Origin: Paraburkholderia sp. NMBU_R16
GTDB lineage: Bacteria; Pseudomonadota; Gammaproteobacteria; Burkholderiales; Burkholderiaceae
NCBI RefSeq assembly: GCF_013282575.1
Contig: NZ_JAAAYE010000040.1
Location: 1 to 54,283 of the forward strand
DNA: 54,283 bases
Reading direction: 5' to 3'
Shown: positions 16,335 through 24,583 of the stretch, in pieces
Position numbering within the stretch: position 1 is the stretch's first letter
How the letters are laid out: each line of letters begins with the position of its first letter
Position numbers and translations under genes: made by a program
Notes under the pieces: model-generated
Databases searched by the model: none
What the model was told of the DNA's origin: nothing
Seen by the model: only the letters and a program-made list of their open reading frames with translations

Positions 16335-17309
16335 ATGAACGACTGGAACGAACTTCGCCTTGTCCTCGCCGTATATAGAACCGGCAGCTTGACGGCCGCG
16401 GCCGAGCGGCTGCGCGTCGATCATTCGACGGCTTTTCGACGTCTGAAGGCGCTTGAAAGCCGGCTCGGCGTGCGACTTTTCGAACGCTCGGCGGGCGGGG
16501 CCTACGAGGCCACGGAAGCGGGGGCCCGCATGGCTGCCGCGGCCGAACGGATGGAGGACGAGGTGCTGGCCATGGATCGCGACATCACGGGCCGGGACCA
16601 TCGGCTGTCCGGCCGATTGCGCGTCACTTCGTCGGAAACACTCGCTTACAGTCGGCTGACCCGCCACTTGGCAGCATTCAGGGAGGCCCATCCCGGCATC
16701 GTGGTCGAACTCACCGTCGACAATCGCGTGCTCAATCTCTCGCGCCGGGAGGCCGATATCGCGCTGCGTCCGGTGCGCCCGAAAGAAGGCGAGCTATGGG
16801 GCCGCAGGCTGGCCAATGTCGGATGGGCGCTTTACGCCTCGCCCGAATATCTGGAGGAGCACGGCGGCGCATTGGCGCACGTCGACGAACTCGAAGGCCA
16901 TGCGTTGATTGGCTGGGAATACGCTGCATCCGGTATCCAAGCGGCCGAATGGCTGGCGCGCACTGCCGCTCCTGATGCTTTCGTTTATCGGGCCAACAGT
17001 CTCATCAACCAGTTCGTCGCGGCGCGTGCCGGTATTGGGCTCGCGCTACTGCCGTGCTATCTCGGTGACAGCCAGCCCGGCGTCGTTCGTGCGCTGCGCG
17101 CACCGGTGCCGGAACTCGAGGGCGAGCTTTGGATCGTCGCGCACGCCGATCTGAAAGGCACGGCACGCGTCAGAGCGTTTTTCGATGTCGTGGGCGAGGG
17201 GCTGGCTCGTGAGCGCGAGCTGTTCGAAGGGCGGTTCGACGCGAACGAGGCTGTTCGTCCGGCAACGTCTGCCGTACCATCCCGGTTCAATAAAAAACTC
17301 CGAACATGA
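16335..17309 (+). CDS. LysR family transcriptional regulator
   Basis: A 324-residue LysR regulator. It opens [19 protein letters not shown] and has the recognition helix in [17 protein letters not shown] (about 29-45), followed by an effector domain ([20 protein letters not shown] onward). The DNA-binding helix has His-Ser-Thr rather than the common PSAVS, typical of the DHSTVxRR subgroup. The ATG at 16335 fits the family; an open 12-codon extension is less likely. Its stop lies about 20 bases before crcB on the same strand, so they may be co-transcribed, although no functional link is known. Confidence 0.87.
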   Translation: MNDWNELRLVLAVYRTGSLTAAAERLRVDHSTAFRRLKALESRLGVRLFERSAGGAYEATEAGARMAAAAERMEDEVLAMDRDITGRDHRLSGRLRVTSSETLAYSRLTRHLAAFREAHPGIVVELTVDNRVLNLSRREADIALRPVRPKEGELWGRRLANVGWALYASPEYLEEHGGALAHVDELEGHALIGWEYAASGIQAAEWLARTAAPDAFVYRANSLINQFVAARAGIGLALLPCYLGDSQPGVVRALRAPVPELEGELWIVAHADLKGTARVRAFFDVVGEGLARERELFEGRFDANEAVRPATSAVPSRFNKKLRT

Positions 17310-17328
17310 CTTGAATCAGGACGGGACC

Positions 17329-17715
17329 TTGATTTACACGCTGCTTTCCATTTTTATTGGCGCCGGTTTGGGCGCGTTGCTGCGCTGGGGATTTTCGATC
17401 GGACTCAATGCCATGTTTCCGATGGTGCCGCTCGGCACCCTTGCGTCGAACCTCATCGGCGCCTATCTGATCGGCGTCGCCGTGGTCTTTTTCAGCGCGA
17501 AGGCCGGCTTGCCGCCCGAGTGGCGGCTCTTCGTGATCACCGGCTTCATGGGCGGGCTCACGACGTTCTCGACGTTTTCGGCCGAAGTCGTCACACTGAT
17601 CGCTCAAGGGCAATTTGCGTGGGCGCTGATCGAAGCGGCGCTGCATGTGTTCGGCTCGTTCGCGCTGACCGGCCTCGGCATCTGGACAGCCCGGGCCTGG
17701 CTCTACGCAGGGTAA
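17329..17715 (+). CDS. crcB: Fluoride efflux channel CrcB (Fluc), TTG start
   Basis: A 128-residue inner-membrane protein with four helices, the Fluc/CrcB dual-topology fluoride channel. Family motifs are [25 protein letters not shown] (Asn of the ion path) and [15 protein letters not shown], which holds the Phe-box and the central sodium-site GGxTTFSTF. No ATG fits; TTG at 17329 (read MIYTLLS) gives the family start and has aggacggga upstream. No fluoride riboswitch pattern is seen in the short space after the LysR gene. A DUF190 gene follows, a frequent CrcB neighbour. Confidence 0.92.
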   Translation: MIYTLLSIFIGAGLGALLRWGFSIGLNAMFPMVPLGTLASNLIGAYLIGVAVVFFSAKAGLPPEWRLFVITGFMGGLTTFSTFSAEVVTLIAQGQFAWALIEAALHVFGSFALTGLGIWTARAWLYAG

Positions 17716-17762
17716 GCAGACCGGCGTTCGATTCTGCTCCACACCGTTCTTGGAGACGCGCC

Positions 17763-18086
17763 ATGGACGAGTATGTGCTGTTACGGTTTTATGTCCACGA
17801 AAACCATCGCCTGCATTGGAAGCCGTTGTGGGAGTGGCTGCTGACCGAAGCAAGCCGAATGGGCGTCACGGGCGGCTCCGCTTTTCGCGCGATGGCTGGT
17901 TTCGGCGCGCATCGCGTGCTGCACGAGGAGCGCTTTTTCGAGCTGCAGGGCTCGTTGACAGTCGAAGTCGAATTCGTCGTGACCGAGGCCGAAGCGCAGC
18001 GCCTCATCGAACGGGTTTCGCAGGAAAAGCTGCGCGCCCTCTATGCGATCATCCCGGCCCGCTTCGGTGCCATCGACAATACATAG
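17763..18086 (+). CDS. DUF190 domain-containing protein
   Basis: A 107-residue cytoplasmic protein of the DUF190 family, a small alpha/beta fold related to PII-like proteins. Visible blocks are VLLRFYVHENHRLHWKPLWE, GVTGGSAFRAMAGFG, and VEVEFVVTEAEAQRLIERV. DUF190 genes are often next to crcB, and the 47-base spacing and shared strand indicate one operon here. The protein is thought to sense or support fluoride export, but its role is unproven. The ribosome site is ggaga. Confidence 0.88.
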   Translation: MDEYVLLRFYVHENHRLHWKPLWEWLLTEASRMGVTGGSAFRAMAGFGAHRVLHEERFFELQGSLTVEVEFVVTEAEAQRLIERVSQEKLRALYAIIPARFGAIDNT

Positions 18087-18389
18087 ACCGTGAAGGCAAC
18101 CGAGGCCGTCGCTCGCGATTTCGGGAGGAGACGGCCCGAATAAGGGTTTGCCCCTATCAAGTGCCGCGCTCGTCAGCCGTTACACAAGAGGCATGGAGTC
18201 ATGACGAGAGGGCGGTGATGAACGGCCAAACGTTTGCGCGAACGCTGTGGCTATCCCTTCTTCCGAGCTTGGTCGGCCTGACCGTCATTCCGCGACTCGA
18301 TGCATGGTTGTTGCGTCAAGTTCATCGAACAGCTCGGAAACATCCGGCCGTACGAAGCGGTGGGTTCCCGACGGGGCAGGAGGATACGC
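18087..18389. other. Gap with only a weak ORF
   Basis: A plus-strand frame from ATG 18218 to 18466 has gagaggg upstream and one hydrophobic stretch (LWLSLLPSLVGLTVIP), so a small membrane protein is possible. It overlaps the better-supported small gene at 18390 in another frame, its second half is compositionally unlike protein, and I recognise nothing in it. I do not call it a gene. Confidence 0.25.
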
Positions 18390-18629
18390 ATGGTGAAGGG
18401 AGAAATCGAGCGGCTGGAAAAGACGGTGCACACTTTAGCCCGCCTTCCCTGGCTGATCCGTCGTGAATACTGGGTCTCGCAGATCGAGCACCTGTTGGCA
18501 GCGACAACGATATCGATGACCGATCGCCGACGGTTAGCCGCGTTGCTGGAGCAGCTTTCAGCGATGCCGACGGACTTGCGGTTGCCGCAATACGAGCGCA
18601 CGTTGGCTGTTCCGGTACATAGCGGATGA
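18390..18629 (+). CDS. Small hypothetical protein
   Basis: A 79-residue protein with an excellent ribosome site (gcaggaggatacgcATG). It reads MVKGEIERLEKTVHTLARLP, then WLIRREYWVSQIEHLLA and MTDRRRLAALLEQLSAMP: amphipathic helices with regular Leu spacing and many charges, so it is likely a folded, all-helical cytoplasmic protein. There is no membrane segment or signal peptide. I do not recognise a family. It stands alone; 18630-18835 downstream holds nothing clear. Confidence 0.5.
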   Translation: MVKGEIERLEKTVHTLARLPWLIRREYWVSQIEHLLAATTISMTDRRRLAALLEQLSAMPTDLRLPQYERTLAVPVHSG

Positions 18630-18835
18630 GCGGCGCGTCGACTGGATATTGAAGGCTCGCGCTGGCCTTCGCAGTCATTCCAAGCGGACGCCACGCGCGT
18701 CGTCCGTATTCTCCTGCAGCGCAATCCTGACAAGCTGACACGTATCGCTGCGGCACACCGCAACGCGTAGGCGCAGTAATCCCTGCGGCCTGCCCGGGCC
18801 TGATTGCGGTTGATTGGTGCCAAAGGGACAACACC

Positions 18836-18961
18836 GTGATCCCGTTTGAATGGCTACCGCGGTACGCCGGCTCCTCCTACGATGACTTCGTGCGGCGCAT
18901 TGCCGCTAGCGACATCCGCTTCAAGCGTATGTCCGCCGTCATCGCCAGGAGAATCCTATGA
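18836..18961 (+). CDS. Short upstream ORF (leader peptide A) overlapping the CMD-family gene
   Basis: A 41-codon frame starts at GTG 18836 after caaaggga and ends at TGA 18959-18961, which overlaps the ATG of the next gene as ATGA. The peptide contains IPFEWLPRYAGSSYDDFVRR. A second short ORF at 28742 has the same position relative to its gene and matches without gaps over 89 bases (18825-18913 against 28731-28819, 64 identities) and at 13 of the first 26 residues. It is probably translated and coupled to the downstream start; whether the peptide or only the act of translation matters is unknown. Confidence 0.5.
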   Translation: MIPFEWLPRYAGSSYDDFVRRIAASDIRFKRMSAVIARRIL

Positions 18962-19437
18962 CCCAGCGTATCAACTACATTCAACAATCGCCGGAGCTCT
19001 TCAAAAAGCTCCTCGAATTCAGTAATCGGCTGAAGGAAAGTGCAATCGAAGAATCGATCCGTGATCTCGTGTCGATCCGAGCGTCGCAGGTCAATGGCTG
19101 TGGCTTTTGCGTCGACATGCACGTAAAGGAAGCACGCATACACGGCGAGCGCGAACTGCGCCTCCATCATCTGGCGATCTGGCGCGAATCGACGCTGTTC
19201 GCACCGCGCGAACGCGCCGCCCTCGCGTGGACGGAAGCGCTGACCAAACTTGGCGAGCTTGGCGTGTCCGACGATATCTACGAACGCGTTCGTGCGCAGT
19301 TCTCCGAGAAGGAGATCTCCGACCTGACGTACGAAGTGATGGCCATCAACGCTTGGAACCGCGCGAACGTTGCATTCCGGACCGTGCCGGGTTCGGCCGA
19401 CAAGGCATTCGGCCTCGACAAGGCTAACCTCGCCTGA
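18958..19437 (+). CDS. Carboxymuconolactone decarboxylase/AhpD-like protein
   Basis: A 159-residue all-helical protein of the CMD/alkylhydroperoxidase D-like family. The redox motif is CGFCVDMH with Cys48, Cys51 and His55, the CxxC-x3-H arrangement of AhpD-type thiol peroxidases, and ISDLTYEVMAINAWNR is the conserved C-terminal helix. It probably reduces peroxides in the cytoplasm; the electron donor is unknown. Its ATG overlaps the stop of leader ORF A, with aggag upstream. Cupin and OsmC-like genes follow, so the locus has a peroxide-stress flavour. Confidence 0.88.
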   Translation: MTQRINYIQQSPELFKKLLEFSNRLKESAIEESIRDLVSIRASQVNGCGFCVDMHVKEARIHGERELRLHHLAIWRESTLFAPRERAALAWTEALTKLGELGVSDDIYERVRAQFSEKEISDLTYEVMAINAWNRANVAFRTVPGSADKAFGLDKANLA

Positions 19438-19500
19438 ACCGTCTCGTTGTTCCTCGTCTTCGTCCCGCGCGTGCGGGACGCGCTATTTGGAGCGCACACC

Positions 19501-19908
19501 ATGTTTCGACTGAAGCACACCACAATCGCAATGCTCGCCGTCGCCAGCGCCCATATCGGCATGGCACGCGCGGCGGCGCCCGAAGCCGTCGTGACACCGC
19601 TGATGACCAAGGCGCTCATCGGTCATCCGGGCGAGGAAGCATTGATGATCACTGTGACGTATCCGCCGGGTGCCGTCGACCCCGTCCATCGCCATAATGC
19701 GAACGCCTTCGTTTATGTGCTCGAGGGATCGATCGTGATGCAGGTCAAGGGCGGCAAGGAAGTCACGCTCACGCCTGGGCAGACCTTCTACGAAGGCCCG
19801 AACGATGTACATACGGTTGGGCGCAACGCGAGCCAGACCCAACCCGCAAAGTTCATCGTGTTTCTTTTGAAGAAGAAGGGTGCGCCGGTCCTTGTGCCGG
19901 TGAAGTAA
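19501..19908 (+). CDS. Exported cupin-domain protein
   Basis: A 135-residue protein with an N-terminal signal peptide (LKHTTIAMLAVASAHIGMARA, cleavage likely near residue 24) and one cupin domain. Metal-binding motif 1 is HRHNANAFVYVLEGSI with two His and the usual Gly, and motif 2 includes PGQTFYEGPNDVHTVG. It is likely periplasmic. The substrate is unknown; such small cupins often sit next to CMD-family genes, as here (63 bases downstream on the same strand). The ribosome site is ggag; the frame opens earlier, but the signal peptide fixes the start. Confidence 0.83.
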   Translation: MFRLKHTTIAMLAVASAHIGMARAAAPEAVVTPLMTKALIGHPGEEALMITVTYPPGAVDPVHRHNANAFVYVLEGSIVMQVKGGKEVTLTPGQTFYEGPNDVHTVGRNASQTQPAKFIVFLLKKKGAPVLVPVK

Positions 19909-19963
19909 GGAATGTCTTCGACGATCGACAGTCACACGCTCTTGCTGCCCCAGGGGCGTTGAG

Positions 19964-20464
19964 TCAGTCAACGACGGTCACGATATTGACGGTCCCTTGT
20001 CGTGCCATCTTTGCATACGGGCACAAGCGCTCGGCGGTTCGAACCATCTCTTCCGCCAGGCATCGATCGACGCCCGGCATCCGGACCCGAAGGTCGATGA
20101 CCAACGCATAGCCTCCGTCCATCGGATCCCGACCGAACGAAACCTGCACTTCGACAACCGTATCGGCGATGTCCATCGCGGCGCGTTTCCCGAGCAGGTT
20201 CAGCGCTCCGTGGAAGCACGCCGCAAAGCCCGCCGCGAACAACTGCTCGGGATTGGTCCCGTTCCCGGGGCCGCCGAATTCGGTGGGCAGCCGCAGCTCC
20301 ACAACGAGATTTCCGTCATCCGAACGGGCCACTCCCGATGCGCGCCCGTGCCCCGTCTCGCCACCGGAAACGGTGACAGTCGTTGTATACAGGGGATGAA
20401 AATCCCGGCCCCGGTACCTGTCCAGGAGAGAAAGTGGGGGGGCTTGCAGCTTTTTGTCGTCCAT
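19964..20464 (-). CDS. OsmC/Ohr family peroxiredoxin-like protein
   Basis: A 166-residue protein of the OsmC/Ohr superfamily, which reduces organic hydroperoxides with two cysteines. The resolved motifs are NPEQLFAAGFAACFHGAL with the first Cys (about 83) and AERLCPYAKMARQG with the second (about 147). The TEFGGPGNGTNPEQLF segment fits the Ohr branch. It acts in the cytoplasm and usually relies on lipoyl dihydrolipoamide donors. It converges with the cupin gene and is transcribed alone. No divergent OhrR regulator is seen; the 340 bases upstream (20465-20806) hold no gene I can support. Confidence 0.88.
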   Translation of the reverse strand: MDDKKLQAPPLSLLDRYRGRDFHPLYTTTVTVSGGETGHGRASGVARSDDGNLVVELRLPTEFGGPGNGTNPEQLFAAGFAACFHGALNLLGKRAAMDIADTVVEVQVSFGRDPMDGGYALVIDLRVRMPGVDRCLAEEMVRTAERLCPYAKMARQGTVNIVTVVD

Positions 20465-20806
20465 TACGCATTCTCGAGTTCAGTGACGCGCGACTCGACC
20501 CCGATCATTCGATTCGTCGGAGTCTCTCTTGTCGAGCGAACGATCGTGTAAGGAATGCCCGATCTGCCCGTGTATCCGGGCTGCTCGTCAGTTTACGGGA
20601 CAACGCCGCTTCCATCGTAAATGCACGCGGATTGCAACGGTAGGGCCGCTATGGGAGACACGGTGTTTCCCGTTCGGCGACAATCCAAATGTAATGATCG
20701 GACGTAAGGCGCTCATCCAAGAGACTGCTTTTGAAACAGGCGGGTGCTACACTGCCATACACCAGACCCACCTCCAGTTTGACGGCGCCGCATGCGAACG
20801 GGGCCT

Positions 20807-20950
20807 TCCCCGATAGTTTTCGATGCAACCATTCGTGTCCGCTGTGCACCTGAAGGCAAGGTCCAGTACTGTGACGCGTCGGCCTTCTCGAGCTGCATTC
20901 GCAGCCGTTTCCGGTCCCACCGGAGCGGCGCCAATGACCGCCACTTCATA
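20807..20950 (-). pseudogene. Thioredoxin-reductase-like FAD protein, short remnant
   Basis: On the minus strand, DYEVAVIGAAPVGPETAANA, AREGRRVTVLDL and a later IENYRG reproduce the FAD-binding start of thioredoxin-reductase-like proteins (xDVAVIGAGPAGLxAAxYAAxEGxxVxVLD...IENYLGFP). The middle Gly of GAGP and other key residues are changed and the frame continues into noise, so only about 45 codons survive. It lies directly upstream of the LysR gene at 21037, on the other strand. Confidence 0.5.
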
Positions 20951-21036
20951 GTCGCAACTTGGCAGTCGTTGTCGGTGCCAGCGCATGCTGGCGCCCGGAC
21001 GGCTCATCCGGTCACGTCTCGGCAGTGGGGCTATCA

Positions 21037-22062
21037 ATGGACCAATCGGATACATCGCAGCGAGGCTTCCGCGTTGGCTTGCCAAATAACGCTGACGCTT
21101 TGTCTACCTGTTTCGCGACGAGCTACGCTGGGATCATCGCCTTCATGGCGGTCGCAACCGAGGGAAGCTTTGCCAAAGCCGGGGAGCGATTGGGGGTAGG
21201 GCGCTCGGCTGTCTGTCGAAATGTTCAGAAGCTCGAAACGCAGCTCAGTACGCGCCTGTTTCTCCGAACGACAAGAACGACAACCCTGACACAAGAGGGC
21301 GAAAGGTTCTTCGAGAACTGCAACCAGGGCGTGGCTCATATCGTTGGGGCCGTGAACGATATGCTGGACCTCCGCCAGGGTCCACCTCGTGGCTTCCTTC
21401 GCGTCCTCTCGACTGTGGGCTTCGGACGCAAAGTGGTTGCTCCGCTGCTTTTCCGGTTCTCCGAGGTCTATCCTGATATCGCAGTCGACCTGCTTCTGGA
21501 CGACAGGCCAGTCGATTTCGCAGCGGAACAGATCGACGTCGCGTTTCGCGATGGGTGCATCGAGGATTCCAGCATTATTGCGAAACAGCTGATTCCAATG
21601 CAGATGGTACTCTGCGCGTCGCGTGCCTACGCGGAGGAGCGAGGACTTCCATCTACGCTGGAAGACCTGGCCCGGCACGACTGTATCAACCTGAGGCTCA
21701 ACGGTCGCGTATTCGATTGGGATTTCAAGGTCGACGGCCATATGCGAAAGTATCTGCCGACCGCCAGACTGACTTTCAACGACGCGGACCTGGTATTGCA
21801 AGCGGTCCTCGAGGGCCGCGGAATCGCCCAGATGCCCGGATATCAAGTGTGCGATTACATTGCGCGCAATGAGCTCGTCACGGCTCTAAGGAGATATGTC
21901 CCGGACGACCGGGGTCACTACATATGCTATCTCTGCCGGCAGCATTTGCCGTCACGCATTCGTGTGTTCGTCGATTTCATGACGGACGAGATCCGGGCGC
22001 ACAATTCCCTTTGCCTGGGCGAATTCAATACTGACGATTCCGAAAGCCTGCATCAGGCGTGA
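21037..22062 (+). CDS. LysR family transcriptional regulator (left flank of efflux operon)
   Basis: A 341-residue LysR regulator with an unusual 30-residue leader before the winged helix (FMAVATEGSFAKAGERLGVG, RSAVCRNVQKLE). The effector domain begins GFLRVLSTVGFGRKVVAPLL. The protein at 28622 on the other side of the efflux operon is a paralog of the same length and shares long blocks such as GFGRKVVAPLL, QLIPMQM, FNDADLVLQAVL and GHYICYL. Start ATG 21037 gives equal lengths for the two. It reads toward the efflux operon and probably regulates it. Confidence 0.87.
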   Translation: MDQSDTSQRGFRVGLPNNADALSTCFATSYAGIIAFMAVATEGSFAKAGERLGVGRSAVCRNVQKLETQLSTRLFLRTTRTTTLTQEGERFFENCNQGVAHIVGAVNDMLDLRQGPPRGFLRVLSTVGFGRKVVAPLLFRFSEVYPDIAVDLLLDDRPVDFAAEQIDVAFRDGCIEDSSIIAKQLIPMQMVLCASRAYAEERGLPSTLEDLARHDCINLRLNGRVFDWDFKVDGHMRKYLPTARLTFNDADLVLQAVLEGRGIAQMPGYQVCDYIARNELVTALRRYVPDDRGHYICYLCRQHLPSRIRVFVDFMTDEIRAHNSLCLGEFNTDDSESLHQA

Positions 22063-22311
22063 ACATCATCAGCGGTGCCGTCGCATGTTGACATGCTCGA
22101 GCACGCCGATGGTGGCAGGCGGTTCGCCTCGCTGATTTCCGGAGCCATAGCTTGGCCGCGCTTATTGGTGTCCACGCGGCAACAGTGAGTGTTCCGATGC
22201 GTATCTACCGAGGTCGCGACTCGACGCCTACTATTCCCGACATGGCACCGCGATCGGCTCGATTTGCTCGATTGAATTGGCCGGGAGTCGGGGTCGTTAG
22301 TGGAGAGCATC
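22063..22311. other. Spacer between LysR and the efflux region, no gene seen
   Basis: No frame here has protein-like composition with a plausible start. Together with 22414-22567 it forms most of the 500-base space before the LRAT-like gene and may hold the operator and promoter of the efflux operon. I could not pick out a clear LysR box. Confidence 0.4.
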
Positions 22312-22413
22312 ATGCTTCGTCTGGGACCCCTATCGGTGTTTGCAGGCTGGATCATGCTGTCTGCGGTTAGTGTCGGGCTTGCAATTGCCGTCTCGTTCAG
22401 CGGCATTTTCTGA
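22312..22413 (+). CDS. Possible 33-residue membrane peptide
   Basis: A short frame with a reasonable ribosome site (tggagagcatcATG) encodes MLRLGPLSVFAGWIMLS, then AVSVGLAIAVSFSGIF and a TGA: one hydrophobic helix with almost no charge after the first Arg. The composition is that of real single-span membrane peptides rather than of noise in GC-rich DNA. I know no family. It precedes the LRAT/outer-membrane-factor genes by about 150 bases and may be part of that transcript. Confidence 0.35.
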   Translation: MLRLGPLSVFAGWIMLSAVSVGLAIAVSFSGIF

Positions 22414-22567
22414 AGCGCGATATCCGCCTCAAATCGAAATCTTCCATAGCCAGGCACGCCTGACAATGGAAAGATGCGGCTCGCAAGGCAGACATCCAAT
22501 TGAATCTCCCGAGCGGAATCTCGGAGGGACTCGCGTCTTAATGCAGCCATAACATGGGCGGTTCGCC

Positions 22568-23017
22568 ATGGAAAGTTCGTATCTTGATTGCCGCACAACC
22601 TCACCGGAGCTGGGCAACACCGAATGCACTATCGAAGTTGGCGCCCATATTGTCACAGAGCGGCAAGGCTATACACACCATGGAATTTATGCGGGGAATG
22701 GACGGGTGATTCACTACGGTGGATTTCATCATTCCGCGCAACGGCGGCCCATTGAATATATTCCGTTGCACGGCTTTGCGGCGGGAAGAGCGATAAAGGT
22801 TCGATCTGAACCGGGAGCCATTTATACCGGGATAGATGCCGTGGAGCGAGCCAGGTCCCGCCTGGGCGAAGACCGATATCGGCTGCTGACCAATAACTGC
22901 GAACACTTCTGCACATGGTGTGTGTCAGGTGTCGGACATAGCGAACAGGTACGCCGATGCATAAGGAACCCATGGCAAGGCATGAAGATGCTGCTCGCGC
23001 TTGCGAGAGAGGAATGC
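22568..23017 (+). CDS. LRAT-like acyltransferase domain, open in frame into the next gene
   Basis: About 150 residues of the lecithin retinol acyltransferase-like NlpC/P60 group. The catalytic His lies in GYTHHGIYAGNGRVIHYGGF, and NNCEHFCTWC is the conserved NCEHF box with the nucleophilic Cys111. The tail RNPWQGMKMLLALAREEC is typical of bacterial members, which normally stop about here. No stop codon exists: the frame continues unbroken through MIGRKMNIQ into the outer-membrane-factor protein, so the complete frame is 22568-24550 (660 codons). The true product may be a fusion, or translation may restart at 23018. Substrates of bacterial LRAT proteins are mostly unknown. Confidence 0.7.
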
Positions 23018-24550
23018 ATGATAGGCCGGAAGATGAACATTCAATCGAACATCAGGCAGTGCGTACCGCGTGCGCTGAAACAGGCTGTGCCGGTGATGTT
23101 TGCGGCGGTGCTCTCGGCGTGTGTGAACTATGCCGATATACACAGCGACGCGAAAATGGCCGAGCCGCAGCAGTATGCCACTCAGCAAAGCCTTCCCGCG
23201 CAACACGGCCATTGGCCCGCCGCCAACTGGGCCGACCAGTTCGGCGACGCTCAACTCAAGGCGCTGATCGAGGAAGCGTTGAAAAGCAGTCCGACGCTCG
23301 GAGAGGCGCGTGCACGCGTTGCTGCTGCATCGGCGTACAGCGAAATGGCGAAGGCGAGCACGATGCCGCGGGTCGACGCGAACTATTCGCTCACGCGTCA
23401 ACGGTTCTCGAGTACGACTTTCGTGCCGCCCCCGTTTGGCGGCTCGTGGCAGACCGAGAACAAGGGACTGTTGAGCGCGTCCTATGATCTCGATCTGTGG
23501 GGCAAGAACCGCGAAGCGCTGAAAGCGGCAATTTCGCTGCGTCAGGCGAGCCAGGTGGACGCGGAAGTCGTCGAGCTGACGCTGACGACGTCGATTGCTC
23601 GCACGTACAACCAGCTTGCGCGCCTGTATGTGCTACGCGACATCGCTGAAGACGAAATCACGCATCGCGAGCAGATCGACCGGATCGCGGCGGGCCGTAT
23701 CGCGACTGGGCTGGACACAGAAGTCGAGCGCAAGACCGCGCAGGCCAACCTCGCGACGAGCCGCGCCGCGCTGAACTCGCTCGACGGACGCATCCTGACG
23801 GTTCGCTATGAGATCGCTGCGCTGCTTGGCGCAGGTCCCGATCGTGGCCTGCGTATCGCGCGTCCGGCGCTGGGCATGGGTGACGAAGTGCGCCTGCCCG
23901 ACAACTTGCCCGCCGATCTCGTGAGCCGCCGCCCGGAGATCGTGGCTGCGCGATGGCGTGTCGATGCGATGACACACGATGTGAACGAGGCCAAGGCCGA
24001 GTTCTATCCCGACTTCAACTTGAGTGCTGCAATCGGGCTCGACGCATTCGGTTTTGGTCGCTTTCTGACGGCAGCGAGCCGCACGGCATCGGTCGGTCCG
24101 GCCATCCATCTGCCCATCTTTGACGCGGGCGAACTGCGAGCACAACTGAAGGGCCGCTACGCCGACTTCGACTACGCGGTCGCGGCTTACAACCAGTCGC
24201 TCGTGACCGCGCTGAGCGAAGTCGCCAAACAACTCGCGGATGTGCGTTCGACGGATGCGCAGCTTGCGGATGCTCAGACCGCGCAGGACGCCGCACACGA
24301 GGCTGACAAGCTCGCGCTCGTGCAGTACAAGGCGGGTCTCACGAATCAGTTGACTGTTCTGAACGCCGACGTCAACGCGCTCTCCGCCGATCAGGCCGTC
24401 GCGGACCTGCGCATGAACCGCCGAGATCAGCAGATTGCACTGGCTTCCGCGCTGGGAGGCGGTTTCGTCGACACGTCGAACCGAGACTCTGCGGCAGCGT
24501 CGCGCACAGAAGCGTCCGCACCCAACAGCCCCGTTGTCGCCGCGCGCTGA
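23018..24550 (+). CDS. Outer-membrane factor of efflux system (NodT/OprM-like lipoprotein)
   Basis: About 510 residues counting from ATG 23018, which has gagagagga just upstream. The start includes a lipoprotein signal ending VMFAAVLSAC (Cys about 35). The body has the two outer-membrane-efflux repeats: WADQFGDAQLKALIEEAL, a first coiled-coil block, ADLVSRRPEIVAARW, and LPIFDAGELRAQLKGRYADF in the second. It forms the trimeric outer-membrane duct for the EmrA/EmrB-like partners encoded next. The same frame is open upstream through an LRAT-like domain; a fusion would bury the lipobox, so separate initiation seems more sensible. Confidence 0.85.
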   Translation: MIGRKMNIQSNIRQCVPRALKQAVPVMFAAVLSACVNYADIHSDAKMAEPQQYATQQSLPAQHGHWPAANWADQFGDAQLKALIEEALKSSPTLGEARARVAAASAYSEMAKASTMPRVDANYSLTRQRFSSTTFVPPPFGGSWQTENKGLLSASYDLDLWGKNREALKAAISLRQASQVDAEVVELTLTTSIARTYNQLARLYVLRDIAEDEITHREQIDRIAAGRIATGLDTEVERKTAQANLATSRAALNSLDGRILTVRYEIAALLGAGPDRGLRIARPALGMGDEVRLPDNLPADLVSRRPEIVAARWRVDAMTHDVNEAKAEFYPDFNLSAAIGLDAFGFGRFLTAASRTASVGPAIHLPIFDAGELRAQLKGRYADFDYAVAAYNQSLVTALSEVAKQLADVRSTDAQLADAQTAQDAAHEADKLALVQYKAGLTNQLTVLNADVNALSADQAVADLRMNRRDQQIALASALGGGFVDTSNRDSAAASRTEASAPNSPVVAAR

Positions 24551-24583
24551 GCCGCCGCCACAGAATTTGCCTGGAGAACTGGA

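Noticed and set aside
17185-17328. N-terminal extension of CrcB
   Set aside because: It overlaps the LysR gene in another frame and has no CrcB-like residues; TTG at 17329 fits the family start.
17281-17330. Fluoride riboswitch before crcB
   Set aside because: The space after the LysR stop is only about 20 bases and shows no crcB-motif core such as the pseudoknot loops.
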